Shown one piece after another: positions 48,305 to 60,978 of a DNA stretch of 64,000 nt. How positions within the stretch are numbered: the first letter of the stretch is position 1; every line of letters starts with the position of its first letter. Location of the stretch: contig NC_064775.1 in NCBI RefSeq assembly GCF_011397635.1, forward strand, positions 12,302,952-12,366,951, read 5' to 3'. Below the pieces are notes generated by a model. That model made no database searches and was not told where the DNA came from. It saw only the letters and a program-made list of their open reading frames with translations. A program made the position numbers and the translations under genes. Source of the DNA: Epinephelus fuscoguttatus (lineage: Eukaryota; Chordata; Actinopteri; Perciformes; Serranidae).

Positions 48305-51300
48305 TCACATCAGGTTGGTGCCGGTGACACACGCTGCTAACAGCATGGTCCAAAGGGTTGCAGCAGCGGTTGCCACAGCACCACTAAAGGTCTTGTCGTG
48401 GGCGTAGGTAATGATATGCAGGGCTCCGCTGTAGGCCTCCTCACAGGTCGGCTGGATCTGATTCTCGGGAAGCTTAAAGCCGAACTCTCCTTTATCTCTG
48501 AGCTCAAAGGTGAAGGAGAAGGGGATCCCCTGCATCCGAGCCCAGTCTCTGGATGAACCAGAGTTGGGGTCTGTGGAAAGATGGGGACACATTTTACTGT
48601 CTTGTCTCTGGGGCCACGCTGCGAGCACAGCTAGAAGTGATCAATCTGTGACCAGCAGTGATGTGCAGACTTACACAAGACATCTGGTGAGGCTCCTACT
48701 GTGTAGTTCATCCCATGGACTCTCCTTATGGCGTCTGCTGCACCCAAACCCACCTCCATCTGAGGAAGGAGACATTAGCTTTTGTCATACAGTCAGTGAA
48801 AGCAACTACACCAGCTGACTGTGCCTTTAAACTGCAGGTTTTCTCTAGTAATGAGTGAAGTAACACGTGCTGGGCAACTAGGAGACACCAGGAAGCAGTT
48901 TAACAAGGCAGGAAATGCAAATTTCTGGAGCTTCATCAGTATTAATGACAGGAATTGACACTTCCTCCACATGGCTGGGTAATGTGGCTGACATTAACGT
49001 CTGGCGTAATGAGCAAAAAATTAGGCTCAGCTGTCACAGACACATGAGAATGACGTCATCTTTGATATGGAACACAGGCAGTGGTGGGGGAGTGTGAAAC
49101 GTTTTTGCACCCCGTCAGAATAGTGGAATATATTTGATGAAGATTTGAGGAGTGCTGTACTCAGTGTTGTCTACAGTTTATTAGTTTATTTCTAGAAATA
49201 CAAACACAAGTATTGAACTGTTGAAAGGTTCAGTAGGTAGCCATAAAAATAACTTTGTCATATTTGCTGAAACTGTCAATATATTTATTGGCACTTTATT
49301 CTACTGTTGTAGATATTGTAGTTAAATATTCACACTTACAGCAACAGCACAGTGACTATATATATATATTTTATTTTTATAGCTTAAGTATTAGTGTCAA
49401 ACACTGTAGCACAATGCACATTTTGTTTTTATTTTAGTGCTAATTAGTTTCTACTTCTTGCAAATGCAAATAGGAGCACTAGGAGTAGACAGAGGAACCT
49501 GATTTTTTCCATAGTTTATCTGTCTGATGCAAGACTGTCAGGACAGTTGGATTCAGCACATTTGTCTTTTTTTAAAAGGTAATGTCCTGTAACTTTAATG
49601 TGTATTTTGTGTATTAAGATAAGCTAAATTACTACAATTCACATCATTTTGTGTACATTTCTATATTTGTGTAGGATTGGATCTCACTTTAATCATAGTC
49701 TCAGTGTTCGTAAACCAATCCTGTGCCAGGTTCATTCATCTGAGATTCATAACCCAAAACCTCATCACATCGTCCATGAGAGTGTGATGTGAGTCTGCAT
49801 CCTGCCAAGACAAAGAAACAAGGTGCCATTTGAGGGCAGGCCGACTTTCTTCAGCTAAAGTCATGCTAGAGCCAGAGAGAGAGAGACGAATGGACATAAT
49901 CCTGTTTTGCATAATTCCCTCTGGTTTGTGGTTCCAGTGGGTTATTACCTGCACCAGCCTCCCTCCTATCAGCAACCAGCCAGTCGTTTTCCACTATCAA
50001 TGCTTCACAGCTTCCTTCCGTTCTGCTCTGTCTTGCCAGACAAGCACTGACCGTTTTTGGACTGTGTTAATGACATCTGTTGTTCTGTCACGTGTGTGGT
50101 CTGTATGCACATTTCGCCATGCACCATTCAAACGTGCTGTATATCCAACAAACAATATTAAATCCAAAACCTTAAATACATCCATGTTTACGTGAGTGTT
50201 GATATGTTGGTAACAATTTTTTTGCGGGTTTTCGTGATCAGCATAAGCTCAGTTTCTATGGCGAAAAATAGAGTATTCTCTATTTTAATGTAAAAGCACA
50301 CAGTGATAATCAAGATGCACATACACTTTTTATTCTGACCTACAGTATATGATATCATGTTAACTATAGTGCGTGCATGTTCATCCTCAGAAATGTATAA
50401 ACGTGCAGCACTGTGTCTGCAGATGTAAATACCAGCTCAGCGTAGTTGGCGGCGGTGAAGTTGGGGTGTCCATAGGGAACCAGAAGCAGCTGGCCGTAGG
50501 AGTGAATGGTGAGGAAACACAGGAAGTCCTCCTTCCGACTTCCTACAAAGTAAGTTACAGCCTGGGCCTCGGGCTCAGACACAGCTTGGCTCCCGCAGTA
50601 GATATTTGAGCTGCAGTTAAATGATATCCCGATTGCTGTGGAAACAGCCAAAGAAATTAAAAAATTTGAAGCTTTCCATGTTCAAATCTTAGAAATTCTA
50701 CAAAACACTTTTATTCTGACGCTGGAAATTGTCTGCGACAAGATTTGCTTTAAAAGTTGTTTGGTGTAAGGTTGGCATTAATCAAAGATGTCAGCTTATA
50801 TACTCAATTTACTTACTGGTAGATACTGTTGTCCCACAATGCAATGCACAGTGGAAATGAAGCAGCTTAGAAAAATTAAACGGACTCTCATCTAATGTTT
50901 TCTGTGGCTCAGGAGAATATTTAATATCAACCTCAAATTTATCACAGAAAACCTGCTGTACAAACTGAGACTGAGGCATATGGAAGATGTGGGCATCTTC
51001 TTGGCAGGGACAGTCTAACGACAGAGGGTACTAAGTTGCATTGTGGGAACTATAGGATCTGACATTTTCAGTGCTTCAGATCACTCATCAGTATCCCTTT
51101 GAGACAAACTGATCCATGATGATCAAAGCAACAAGCTGTATACATGAAGAGATGGAGAAACACAACAACACTCACTGCCCCAGTTGGCATCAAAGTTGCG
51201 GTTGAGATCAGTGCCATAACAGTCGTAGCCTGAAGGTCCCGGTGACCTGTTCTTCCTCCACAGTCGAGTCTACGGGTCAAAATGTTCAGTCAGTTAAATC

Positions 51301-52596
51301 ACCTGGCTCTGGTCGTTCTATCAATTCAGTAAAAAATAAAATGGGCACTTGGACATACTTCATCGCTGCCTTAGATTGCTGCTTGACATCATTTTTACAT
51401 TCATCGTCTTTTGGAAAATGAGATGATTTTGTACTTTGGTCACATTGAGGACCAGATATCAATTTATCCACTGATTGAATTGTAACTCAATATAACTTAA
51501 CTGCTGTCGCTTTAATAGACTATCATTCTCATATCCTGCCCATCTGTGGCTCGAGAGCTCGAGGCACAACTCAGAAACCCTAGAAAAGTAATTTGGTAAG
51601 AATCCCTCAAACACAAGCACTGACTGTGTTGTCCTTCCAGGAGTACACGTAGCCGTCCATGTTGAGCACAGGGGTGACATAGAAGTCCATGTTCGTCATC
51701 ATCTCTTGCATTTTTGGGTCTGTTTTGTAGGCCTGCAGGATCTGATTTGAGAAATACATAAAGGTCAGATGGATATATTGGAAGGTTACGCCCTCACCAC
51801 GGCTACAAAAACAGTTTGAAAAGTTAGCTTGAACTGTAAGTGCAACTTGACTGACTCTAGTTTATATTTAAATGATAAATTATATTTTTGCATCTTACCT
51901 CTCTGACAAAGTACTGACAGAAGGCCGGGGCGATCCATTCCCTGGCATGTATACCACAGTCCATCCAGATAGCTTTCTTTTTCTCACCAGTATTCACGCC
52001 AATCTGAAAGACAAATTATAAAGCTTCTTATTAGGCTTCTATTTAACACACATAAATCAGCAATACACTCTGCTATTGTTCGGATCATGATCTCCTCTGA
52101 TATAAAGAATTTATAAATCTGGTTTACCTTGAGCAAGCGAATAACCTTCTTCTCATAGGTTTGTCCATATTCCACGATGCTCACAACATCATGGTAATCC
52201 TTCGCAATCTGATCCATCCAGTTTGCGATCTGTAAAGTGGAGTGCAGACATTATACATCTGAGTGTGTGTGTTATCTGTCAAAGTAAAATGTTTGAGAGC
52301 AGTGATCGGGCTTTCTCACCTCTGGCATGGGATGGTATTTGTAGTAGTCGTACTCCGCTCTGTTGCACACACCAAAACACATGAGACACACGAGAGGCTT
52401 TCTAGAGTATTTCCCACCTACATAAATTTATGTTGTACAAAATGCTAATCAATCAATTCTGAGTCTTTCACACTTGTTTGCCTCCTGTCAGTTTGACACC
52501 AATTTGAAATTTTATGAATGAATCTCACCTCTCCACGGTGGCTGCTCCCATCGCTGAAAGCAGCACCACAAGGCTCAGTCCCACAGAGTTAAGCAT
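48305..52596 (-). CDS. cpo: Carboxypeptidase O (M14A metallocarboxypeptidase)
   Basis: Exons in order: 52596-52529, 52359-52320, 52229-52128, 52003-51899, 51741-51625, 51269-51176, 50635-50433, 48759-48675, 48570-48305. Total 1080 nt, 359 residues (human CPO is 374). The protein is predicted to be secreted and lipid-anchored on the cell surface and to remove C-terminal acidic residues. A hydrophobic signal peptide (residues 1-20) leads straight into the catalytic domain without the ~95-residue propeptide of CPA and CPB, as known for CPO. Zinc ligands are H89 and E92 (IHAREW) and H220 (IHSYGQ); DLNRNF at 165-170; catalytic E294 in FTFELRD. Arg279 (GSSRDW) is at the S1' specificity position, as in mammalian CPO. 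The hydrophobic C-terminus (about 335-359) fits a GPI-attachment signal. Confidence 0.92.
48760..50432. other. cpo intron 7
   Basis: The longest cpo intron, about 1.7 kb. An AT-rich (TA)n-like patch lies at 49360-49375. No exon or mobile element is recognised. Confidence 0.7.
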
Positions 52597-53585
52597 TGTC
52601 ACTTTGAGAAAATAAACTCCTTGTTTGCAACTGTTGACGACACTGACCTCGAGATGGTGCGAGCCTTTATAGAAAACATCCATCAGATAAAAATACACCT
52701 TTGCCTCAGCCGTGGACGACTGCTACATGCACGTTATCATTTTGTTGGTTAATGGTTCATCTGAGCTGAATGCCTTGATTACTTTATATCCTTCAAAATA
52801 GCTCCATGACGATCATTTTTATATCATTAATCACTGTTACTCATTGTCATGTGCTCATCAGATGGTTTTCAAATTAATAAAAAACAGCCAAAATAAAAAT
52901 AAACTGCAGCCACATTCAGCTACACTAAATAGTTGTATAAGCCTCCTTCTTAGCTGTTGTTATCTGCTGTTTCCACTTCCTTCCCAGTTTGACCTTTTGT
53001 ATTTCTTAACTGCTAACTTTTCATCATATCCCCTCCAGCTCACTCTTTTCTCCCAGGTGTATCAGATGCCACATACCTATTAGTGGAGCAGTTGTGAAGT
53101 CAGGTCAACAAGTGATGGGGTGCAATTGTTATTTAGTTCTGCCTGTTACAGTCCTTCCTCAAAAACTGAGAGACTTGTCAGAAACAGGAAATACACTCAC
53201 GGTAGTGTTGTGTAATTCATAACGGTTCATAAGTGCTGTCATGGTGATATTGGTCTGGTCTTTTTTTTTTTAAACCCACACCCATGTCTGACAGCAATAA
53301 CATCATGTTCAGCTGCACAGGAGAATGTTTTTATAATATGAACATAAGAGGGAGTAGATTAGATAAGCTGCATTAAGACTTAACAGGAAAAAATAACAAT
53401 GCTCGACTGATGACAAAGAACAAAGGTCCAGTACAGGGTCATAATTGCAGATGGTGCACATATTTTTCTATTTACAAAAAGCAAATGAATATGGGTGGAC
53501 ACCCTGTGAATAACAGTCTGATCTTGATCATCTGATTTCGAAATTTTAAAGATCTTAATTATTCATTAATTTATTTCATTAATTC
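52597..53585. other. Upstream of cpo, intergenic
   Basis: The cpo promoter region should begin here; no clear TATA box can be assigned. Otherwise AT-rich, without a gene. Confidence 0.5.
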
Positions 53586-53587
53586 AT

Positions 53588-53905
53588 TAATTATCCATAT
53601 CCTTTTATCCTATTCAGGGTTGCAGGGGGACTGGAGCCTATTGCAGGTGGGGTACACTCGAGGCAGGTCATCAGACTACGAGACGCTCATATCACAGGGC
53701 TGCCACATAGAGATAGTTAACCATTTACGCTCACATTCCCACCTACAGGCAATTTAAAGTCACCACTTGACCTAACCTGCATGTCTTTGGACTGTGGGAA
53801 GAAGCTGAAGAACATGAAGAAAGTCCACGCTAACACGGGGAGAATGCATATGACCAACCGATGGGTTCTAATTCGAAACCCTCATGCTGTGAAGCAGCAA
53901 AATTA
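53588..53905. repeat. Teleost dispersed repeat (LINE 3' tail or SINE type)
   Basis: It contains a string well known across fish genomes: GGGACTGGAGCCTAT, CTCACATTCCCACCTACAGG, CAATTTAAAGTCACCA, CCTAACCTGCATGTCTTTGG and ACTGTGGGAAGAAGC, then CACGGGGAGAATGCA. It is flanked on the left by an ATTAATTT-rich tail. Non-coding copy; I cannot name the family with certainty. Confidence 0.7.
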
Positions 53906-54089
53906 ACAGTGGATTTTTTTTTAGTTCAGAGGTGGAATTTCAGTATTACCTGTAGTTTGTGTTTAGTGTTGGATATTAGCACCAGCCACCAGCCAAGCGC
54001 TGATAGATTTGCTTCACTCACCAGCTAAAAAACAAAGGTAATCTACTGAGTGTTCACAATCCACCAGCCATGGTGGCAGGGGTCCATGT

Positions 54090-54432
54090 CATTGCTCCGA
54101 CAGCCCACTGGTCCAACATCCCATTAGTCCGACAGTCCGCGGTGCTGAACGGCTTCCAGCGGGTGTATTTCTACCTTGATAGTGCGCCGCGACTGGCTCT
54201 GGGTCAGCTGGGAAAGGCTTGAGGCGAAGCAGGCTCACAGCTCATGTGTTTGTCACTTTCTTTTTCATTTTAACCCACACCATGATCTTTTCCTGACCCT
54301 AACCAAGTGGTTTTTGTGCCTAAACCTAACCAGACCTTAACCACAGGGCATCATGATGATTTCGGAACAGACTTTGGAACAATGGGTTTAATATGGTCGG
54401 ACCAATGGGATGTCGGACCAATGGGCAGTTCC
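54090..54432. mobile_element. MITE with ~40-bp terminal inverted repeats
   Basis: The left end (about 54093-54140, containing CCACTGGTCCAACATCCCAT and TAGTCCGACAGTCC) is the inverse of the right end (54394-54430, containing GGTCGGACCAATGGGATG and TCGGACCAATGGGC). The end itself is a short direct duplication of a GTCGGACCAATGGG motif. The core has CCTAACC-rich sequence and no open frame. Confidence 0.7.
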
Positions 54433-56640
54433 CGGTGGCAGGTGGACGAAAAAGTTCACTTCCAACCCTGATGATAACACGCTAAACTTAGTGATAAATG
54501 ATACACCTAAACATCAGTGTGTTAGCATTCATCATCACTGTACCTATGCTAGCATGGTAACATTAGCATTTGGTTCCAGCCTAGAAATGGACACAAACTC
54601 CTAACGCATTTCGTGGTGGTGGGCACAAAATGTGTTAAAGTTACATGATGACAATGTCAATGCAAAGTCAATGAGGATCTTTTGTTGTGGTGGACACACA
54701 AGTTAAGCATAAAAAGCGCCACTGTCAACGTAGTTATGTGACTTCACAGACTTTACTGAACTGAACAAAGGTCTTACTTGATGCAACTATGCAAACTACG
54801 TATGTTTACGTCATGTCCCTGTACGTTATTTGAACTGAAGCCACAATCTTTTTCTAAACTTAACCAAGTTTTTTCTCCTCTGTAAACGTGACCAAGTGTT
54901 TTTCTTTCACTAAACCTAACCAAACTGCGACTGTTTCATAATGTTAACAACATGTTTGAAATTGCGACTGTTCAAAATAGACTTTTCATTAGGATTGTTT
55001 TCCTGTTGCCAGCACATCATTTTAACAGACAGTTTAAAAGGTTGTGTCCATTTGGTGTAGTTCTGCATTTTGTTTCTGAAACCTTTTTTGCATGCTAAAC
55101 ATGAATTTATTTTGAAATTCAATGATTAACCTTGGGGGAAAACATGTTAATAGTTTCTAATCAAATTTAACACACGTATCTTAGTAATTATTAATGACCC
55201 AAATGCTCTGTTATTGTTTGTTCCATTATGTCAGTGCTAAACTTATCATGTGTCATGGTGGTTATAAAAGATCATTATCTGTAAATTATGTCTTGTGCAA
55301 TCTCACCATTTTACCCTCTTAATCAGTTTGCTTTGACATATCAGCAACTGTGATACAACAATAGGTTCTCTGGCATTTATAACACATTGCAATTTAGCCT
55401 TCATAACATACCAGAGGCAAAAACAATGTTTTATTCATCAGTGAGGCTGAACTGTAGCTGGTCAACAACATCTGTGCTCAGGTGGACTGCATGACATTAT
55501 AGGCTCAATCTAATCTAATTTTTCATTTTTAGAATAACAAGCTATAATATTATGCCAGCAGTGCCCTGCTGAAGAGTCCTCACTGTGGTCTTCAGATCCT
55601 GCTTCTGGTCTATTTTGGTGCTAAGTTGCTGTAATGTCTCTGTAATGTCACTGCAGCTCCCAAAGATTGCCTGTGACGCATTGTTTGGATTTTGTTTTAA
55701 TGCTCTTTTAATGTTTTTCCAGCTGTGGTTGCTGTTGTTGCTCAGGTATACTACCCAGCTGGTGATTGCAGACAAGCTTTTGTGGCAGCAGTTAAAGTCT
55801 TAAAACACGTTATTTCCTGTGTGCCAGAGAGATTTCACCCTGGAAACAGATGTTTAAATCAGTGAATGTAACAGCTGTCAACAACTGAAATCACTTTTGT
55901 GTGAAGAGGTCAGTGATGCAAGAGTTGCAAACTCTCCTTTGAATATTGCAGTACTGCTGCCAGGGTCTTCACAACAGAGTTCCAATTAGCAAAACTCTTA
56001 AAACAAAATGTCCTAATTTTGGCCTCAAACTATCACACAAAATGAAAACATACAGTATGTATCAAATGAGGTATAGTAATACATCACACAGTAAGTTTAT
56101 CACATTATGCAGATGTTCATTTCTGAATTTAAATAATTTTTGAAATATAATGGTCAAGGCTGTCAAACAGCAACATATTCTCATTTAAAACTGAGTCAGC
56201 AGTGGTCATTTACTCAAGATCATACTATAGCTGCAAGAAAATTCTACTGTTGATATACAGTTTACAAGACAATAATGACTGTTGTGACTTTCCACTACAT
56301 CTGTTCACTTCTTCCCTTCTGTTTACTCTTCTTTAAAACCTTAGATACTGGAATCTCTTTCTTCTTTACAGCATGCTACAGTGCTCTAATGCTGCAAAGA
56401 AAAGACACGTATCAATAAACCACAACTTACAGCACTTTTGGCATAATCAAAATATTTTTGTCCTACCTCTCTTCTGTTTCCATTACTGCATTGCAGTCTA
56501 ACCTTTATACCTACTGATAAGCACTAAAACTTGTGCTGTGATACAGCAGCTGGATGTGATTTATTGTTTTGCATTACAAGTTTTGCACACTGAAACTCTG
56601 TTGGAAAAACTGAGCCAAATGAGCAGTCTCTCTGATGTAA
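54433..56640. other. Intergenic, no gene seen
   Basis: Between 54640 and 54930 there are further CTAAACCTAACCAA and AAACTTAACCAAG stretches resembling the core of the MITE at 54090-54432, probably a diverged fragment. Otherwise AT-rich and featureless. Confidence 0.5.
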
Positions 56641-56674
56641 AAGACATTGTTCTTCATCATGGATGTATTACTGA

Positions 56675-57440
56675 ATGGGCCTAACAGGCACAGGCTCAGG
56701 GCCTCAAGTGTCAGGGGCCCTGCTGTCGCTCAAATAACACATACCAGTCAGGAAGAGATTCAAAATGTCCACAAAAAGATGCAAATAAACTGGAAAGAGA
56801 CAAAAAATAACTACAAAAGGGGCAAAACAACCACAAAAAGACCCCAAATTACGACAAAGACACACAAAACAACCAAAAAAGAGAAAAATACCTCAAATAG
56901 CCAAAAAAAATATCTAAAAGAGCCACAAAATTACCTCAAATAGCCACAAAATTACCTCAATGAACCGCAAAATTACCTCAAATAGCCACAAAATTATCTA
57001 AAAGAGCCACAAAATGACCTCAATGAACCACAAAATTACCTCAAAGAGACACAAAATGACCTCAAATAGCCACAAAATTATCTAAAAGAGCCACAAATTA
57101 CCTCAAATAGCCACAAAATGACCTCAATGAACCACAAAATTACCTCAAATAGCCACAAAATGACCTCAATGAACCACAAAATTACCCCAAATAGCCACAA
57201 AATGACCTCAATGAACCACAAAATTACCTCAAAGAGACACAAAATTACCTCAGAGACACAAAATGACCTCAAATAGCCACAAAATTACCTCAAAAAACCC
57301 ACAAAATTACCTCAAAGAGCCAAAAAAATACCTCAAAAAAAGACACAAAATTATCTCAGAGCCATAAAATTACCTCAAATAGACACAAAATTACCTCAAA
57401 GAGACACAAAATTATTTTCCCAGGGGCCCATTGTGTCTTA
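56675..57440. repeat. 21-bp minisatellite with 42-bp higher-order unit, inside a dispersed repeat
   Basis: A degenerate start (from about 56760) passes into regular units. From 56930 to about 57230 two 21-base variants, CACAAAATTACCTCAAATAGC and CACAAAATGACCTCAATGAAC, mostly alternate. The array is framed by GGGCCTAACAGGCACAGGCT on the left and CCCAGGGGCCCATTGTGTC on the right, a frame I recognise from other fish repeats. Confidence 0.9.
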
Positions 57441-58840
57441 TTATGACCATGCTCTTGATGGAAATGACTTTAACTAAGTTTAAATGTAAAATTAAAAGTG
57501 CTACCACTGTAGCAAGGACTTTAGAGAGAAATTGTAGATTGCAGAAATTGTTCATGTAAAATCTGACCAGTAGATGTCAGTATAATGCTGAGTTTAGATC
57601 ACATCTGTAACATAAGATAATCAGAGATACTTTGAGCAGCCTTGAACAGCTGTACACCCATTAAAGAAGCAAACAATGACAGTTTTATTCTCAAATCAGT
57701 GGGAGTAATTCACCACCTTAAGTTCAGAAGTGGACTATCTCTTCATAAAAAAGCGAGTTTATGTTCAACTAATAATTTACCTGCTTTTCTTGGCAAGTCC
57801 TTGCCAACATCCCCACAGTGCTTTTTAATCCAAGTTTCAGCCCTTAGAGATTAATTAGTGTTGGAGTGCAGTCTCTTCTTTATTCAGAGCTCCTTCTGTC
57901 TTAGTCCGCTCCATGGTCGTACCCTGACAGTAAAACGCTTGCTTGTTAACTACGCCTCAGCAACTCAAGTCTTTGTTCCCACTCCTTTGCTGACATGTGC
58001 ATCATGTCTTTTCATACGCTGCTCATAAGATATAAAGACCTGTCTCAGTTTTGGCGTTGTGTGCACAAACCTGGGATGTGTGTGTAGATGTCTGTGTGTG
58101 TCATAGACAGAGAATCCAAGCACACATCATGGGCTGTTTCTTCATAATGATGGATGAAAGCACTAATGCTTTTGGATGAGGGAGGCAGGCCGCTCTGTTG
58201 CACTCAGACACAAGCTTACAACATGTCAGTATGAGTGTGTGTGCACACGCTTTAAATTACCTTAACCCCAGCATCTTAAAGTTTGGTTTAGAGAAAATGT
58301 ACCGCTGAGATATTTCTCAGGATTAGAGTTAAATTTAGATAGTTGTTGCCACTTTATGATCTTTTCTTTCTAGTTTGGGACACATTCAGCCAAACACTGC
58401 ATGTCCCGAGTTTTAATCCAACATTTTATGACCACTCCAGCAGTTTATTTCACCGTTGTTTTATGATGTGCAGTTAACTTTGAGAGTGCATGTGGTGAGG
58501 AAAAGCTGCATCAACATCTGAACAGACTGCAAAGCTAAAAGTTACCAGCAACTCTGGTGCATACATTCCTGAGGGGCCTTAAGGTTCTTTTGGGTCGGTG
58601 GTCAGTTTTAAGTGAAGTGCTGGTGCTACATTGACATGTGAGTGAGGATGTGTTTCAGCTTCACAGCTTCATTACCCTGGAAGTATATCCCATATTCCTA
58701 TTTTTAAATGTCTAATTTCCAGTTAAGGGAGACAGTCATTTGCTCTCAGAGAGCAGTGAAATGGGTACAATCTGAGCAGAGTATGTGACATTTCTGAGTG
58801 TTGTTTTACAATTGCGAACAAACGCTGGCTCTCGATAGGG
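57441..58840. other. Intergenic, no gene seen
   Basis: Nothing recognised except short TG-rich runs near 58080-58110 and 58235. Confidence 0.5.
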
Positions 58841-58929
58841 CCATTCATTTTTCAGTGTTTCAGGAGAAGTTTCAGTTCTGCAACCTTACTGCTCAATGCC
58901 ACTAAATCCTACACACTGGACCTTTAAGT
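58841..58929. repeat. MITE end (GGTCCAGTGTGTAGGATTTAGTGGC type)
   Basis: It ends CCACTAAATCCTACACACTG then GACCTTTAAG, the reverse complement of a terminus abundant in teleost genomes. The other end is not visible nearby. Confidence 0.5.
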
Positions 58930-58980
58930 GCATGGATGTATAGAGAACTACAGTATGTAGGGTTCTTCAGCGGTGCATGA

Positions 58981-60838
58981 AGGCAAGGCAAGGCAAGGCA
59001 GGGCAAATACACAAGGCAATTCAATGTGCTTTACAAGAGAAATACATTAAAAACAATAGATCATTAAAAACAAGAGCTAAAAGCAAGAAAATAAATAGTT
59101 AAAAACAGTGCAGAAAATGCATTTTGCAAAAGCAACAGCAGACAAATATAAAAACAATAGCTACAGATTATCCTAACAATAAGTTACATATCTAGTTCAC
59201 TGGTAAGCTGCAGTAAATAGTAATGTTTTAAGCCCTGATTTAAATGAGCTGACAGTTTCAGCCGACCTCAGATATCCTGGAAGTTTGTTCCACAGGCGGG
59301 GAGCATAGAAACTAAAGGCTGCTTCACCTTGTTTGGTTTTAATCCTGGGAACACTGAGTAAACCTGTTCCAGATGATCTGAGGCGTCTGGATGCTTCATA
59401 ACGTACAAGTATATCAGAGATGTATTTAGGCCCGAGACCATTTAGTGCTTTATAGACAAGTAACAAGATTTTAAAGTCTATCCTTTGACACACAGGAAGC
59501 CAGTGCAGTGACTTAAGCACTGGTGTGATGTGCTCCACTCTCTTGGTGTTGGTGAGGACTCTGGCAGCAGCGTTCTGGACGAGCTGCAGTTGTCTGATTG
59601 ATTTTTTACTCAGGCCTGTGAAGACACCGTTACAATAGTCCAACCTGCTGAAAATGAAAGCACGAAGTTTTTCTGTATCTTGTTTAGACAGAAATTCTTT
59701 TATTCTTGCTATGTTTTTAAGGTGGTAGTAGGCTGATTTAGTAATTGTCTTAATGTGACTACTGAAATTTAGGTCTGAGTCCAGAACTACACCAAGATTT
59801 CTGGCTTGATTTGTAGGTTTTAGTGTCATGGCATCAAGGTGAGTACTGACTATTGATCTTTGTTCTTTGGGGCCAAAAACAACTATCTCAGTTTTTTCTG
59901 TGTTTAGTTGTAGAAAATTCTGGCACATCCATGTATTGATTTCGTCAATGCACTTATTTAGCAGATGTAGGGGACTGTAGTCATCTGGTGACACTGTTAT
60001 GTAAAGTTGTGTGTCATCTGCATAAGTATGGTAGGAGATGTTATGATATTCCATAATCTGAGCAAGAGGGAGCATATAGATGTTGAACAGAAGAGGCCCA
60101 AGAATGGACCCTTGAGGAACTCCACATGTAATTTTTGTTCGCACAGATTCATAATTGCCAAGTGACACAAAGAAATCCCTGTCTTTTAAATAAGACTTAA
60201 ACCAATTTAGCACAGTGCCAGAAAGTCCCACAAACTTTTCTAGTCTGTTGAGCAGTATCTTATGGTCAGCTGTGTCGAATGCAGCACTGAGGTCCAGTAA
60301 TACCAGAACCGAAATCTTTGATGCATCACTGCTCAGATGAATGTCATTTAAAACTTTTACAAGTGCAGTCTCAGTGCTGTGATGTGCTCGAAATCCAGAC
60401 TGAAAGGCATCAAAGATATTGTTTTGCTCCAAGAAGGTGTTAAGTTGCTGAAAAACAACCTTTTCAATGATCTTTCCTAAAAATGGTAGGTTTGATATGG
60501 GCCTGTAGTTATTTATTACTGAGGCAACCAGATTAGGCTTTTTTAAAAGAGGTTTAATGACCGCGGTCTTCAGGGCCGTTGGAAAAAGGCCTGACTGAAG
60601 AGTTGACTATTTGTAGTATATCCGATGCTATGCAGCTAAAAACATCTTTAAAAAAGCTTGTAGGCAGAGTGTCAAGGCAGCAGGTAGTGGACCTAAGGTT
60701 TCTAACTATGTCTGTCAAAGTAGCATAATTTAATGGGTGAAAAAGTGTCAAATTAACTGGAGTAGTCTTATGAGGCACAGGTGAAATAGCCACTGTGTTG
60801 GAGTTACAGACTGTCTGTCTTATCTTTAAAATCTTGTC
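58981..60838 (-). mobile_element. L2/CR1-like LINE, 5' part interrupted
   Basis: The minus-strand 3' end is a (TTGCC)n run (58981-59005 as read on plus) preceded by the AGCACATTGAATTGCCTTGTG tail typical of L2-type fish LINEs. The element holds a reverse-transcriptase frame (separate entry). Its 5' side stops abruptly at about 60838, where a plus-strand L1 begins. Endonuclease sequence is therefore absent from the window and may resume beyond the L1. Confidence 0.85.
59197..60838 (-). pseudogene. L2-like LINE reverse transcriptase (broken frame)
   Basis: The open frame from the stop at 59197 extends upstream past the Met at 60432 to about 60590. It covers PLLKKP, NNYRPISNLPFLGKIIEKV, AFQSGFRAHHSTETALVKV, LLDLSAAFDTADHKILL, GVPQGSILGPLLFNIYM, YADDTQLY and the C-terminal SLHWLPVCQRIDFKI, PRLWNKLP and SFKSGLKTLLF blocks. 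Palm motifs A and C are intact. A one-base frameshift near 60590 separates it from the upstream TDIVRNLRSTTCCLDTLPTSF segment, which ends at the L1 junction. The family places it in the Jockey superfamily; L2 rather than CR1 is an inference. Confidence 0.85.
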
Positions 60839-60978
60839 TGTGGGGGCTTCCGGGTTGGACACCGACAAGATGGCAGCTTAGTTTAGGAGCTCCCGACTGC
60901 ACCCTCTAGAAAGTCATTGAACTACCCCCAAGAAAGCGAAATTTCAACTTTATAGACTTTGTTAAAACGGGGGTAACG

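Noticed and set aside
57078..57272. Repetitive hydrophobic frame (EVILWLFEVILWFI)
   Set aside because: Antisense reading of the 21-base minisatellite, with no start context or conservation.
56760..57415. Regular repeats that might suggest a CRISPR array
   Set aside because: The units are contiguous 21-base tandem copies without unique spacers, in an animal genome.
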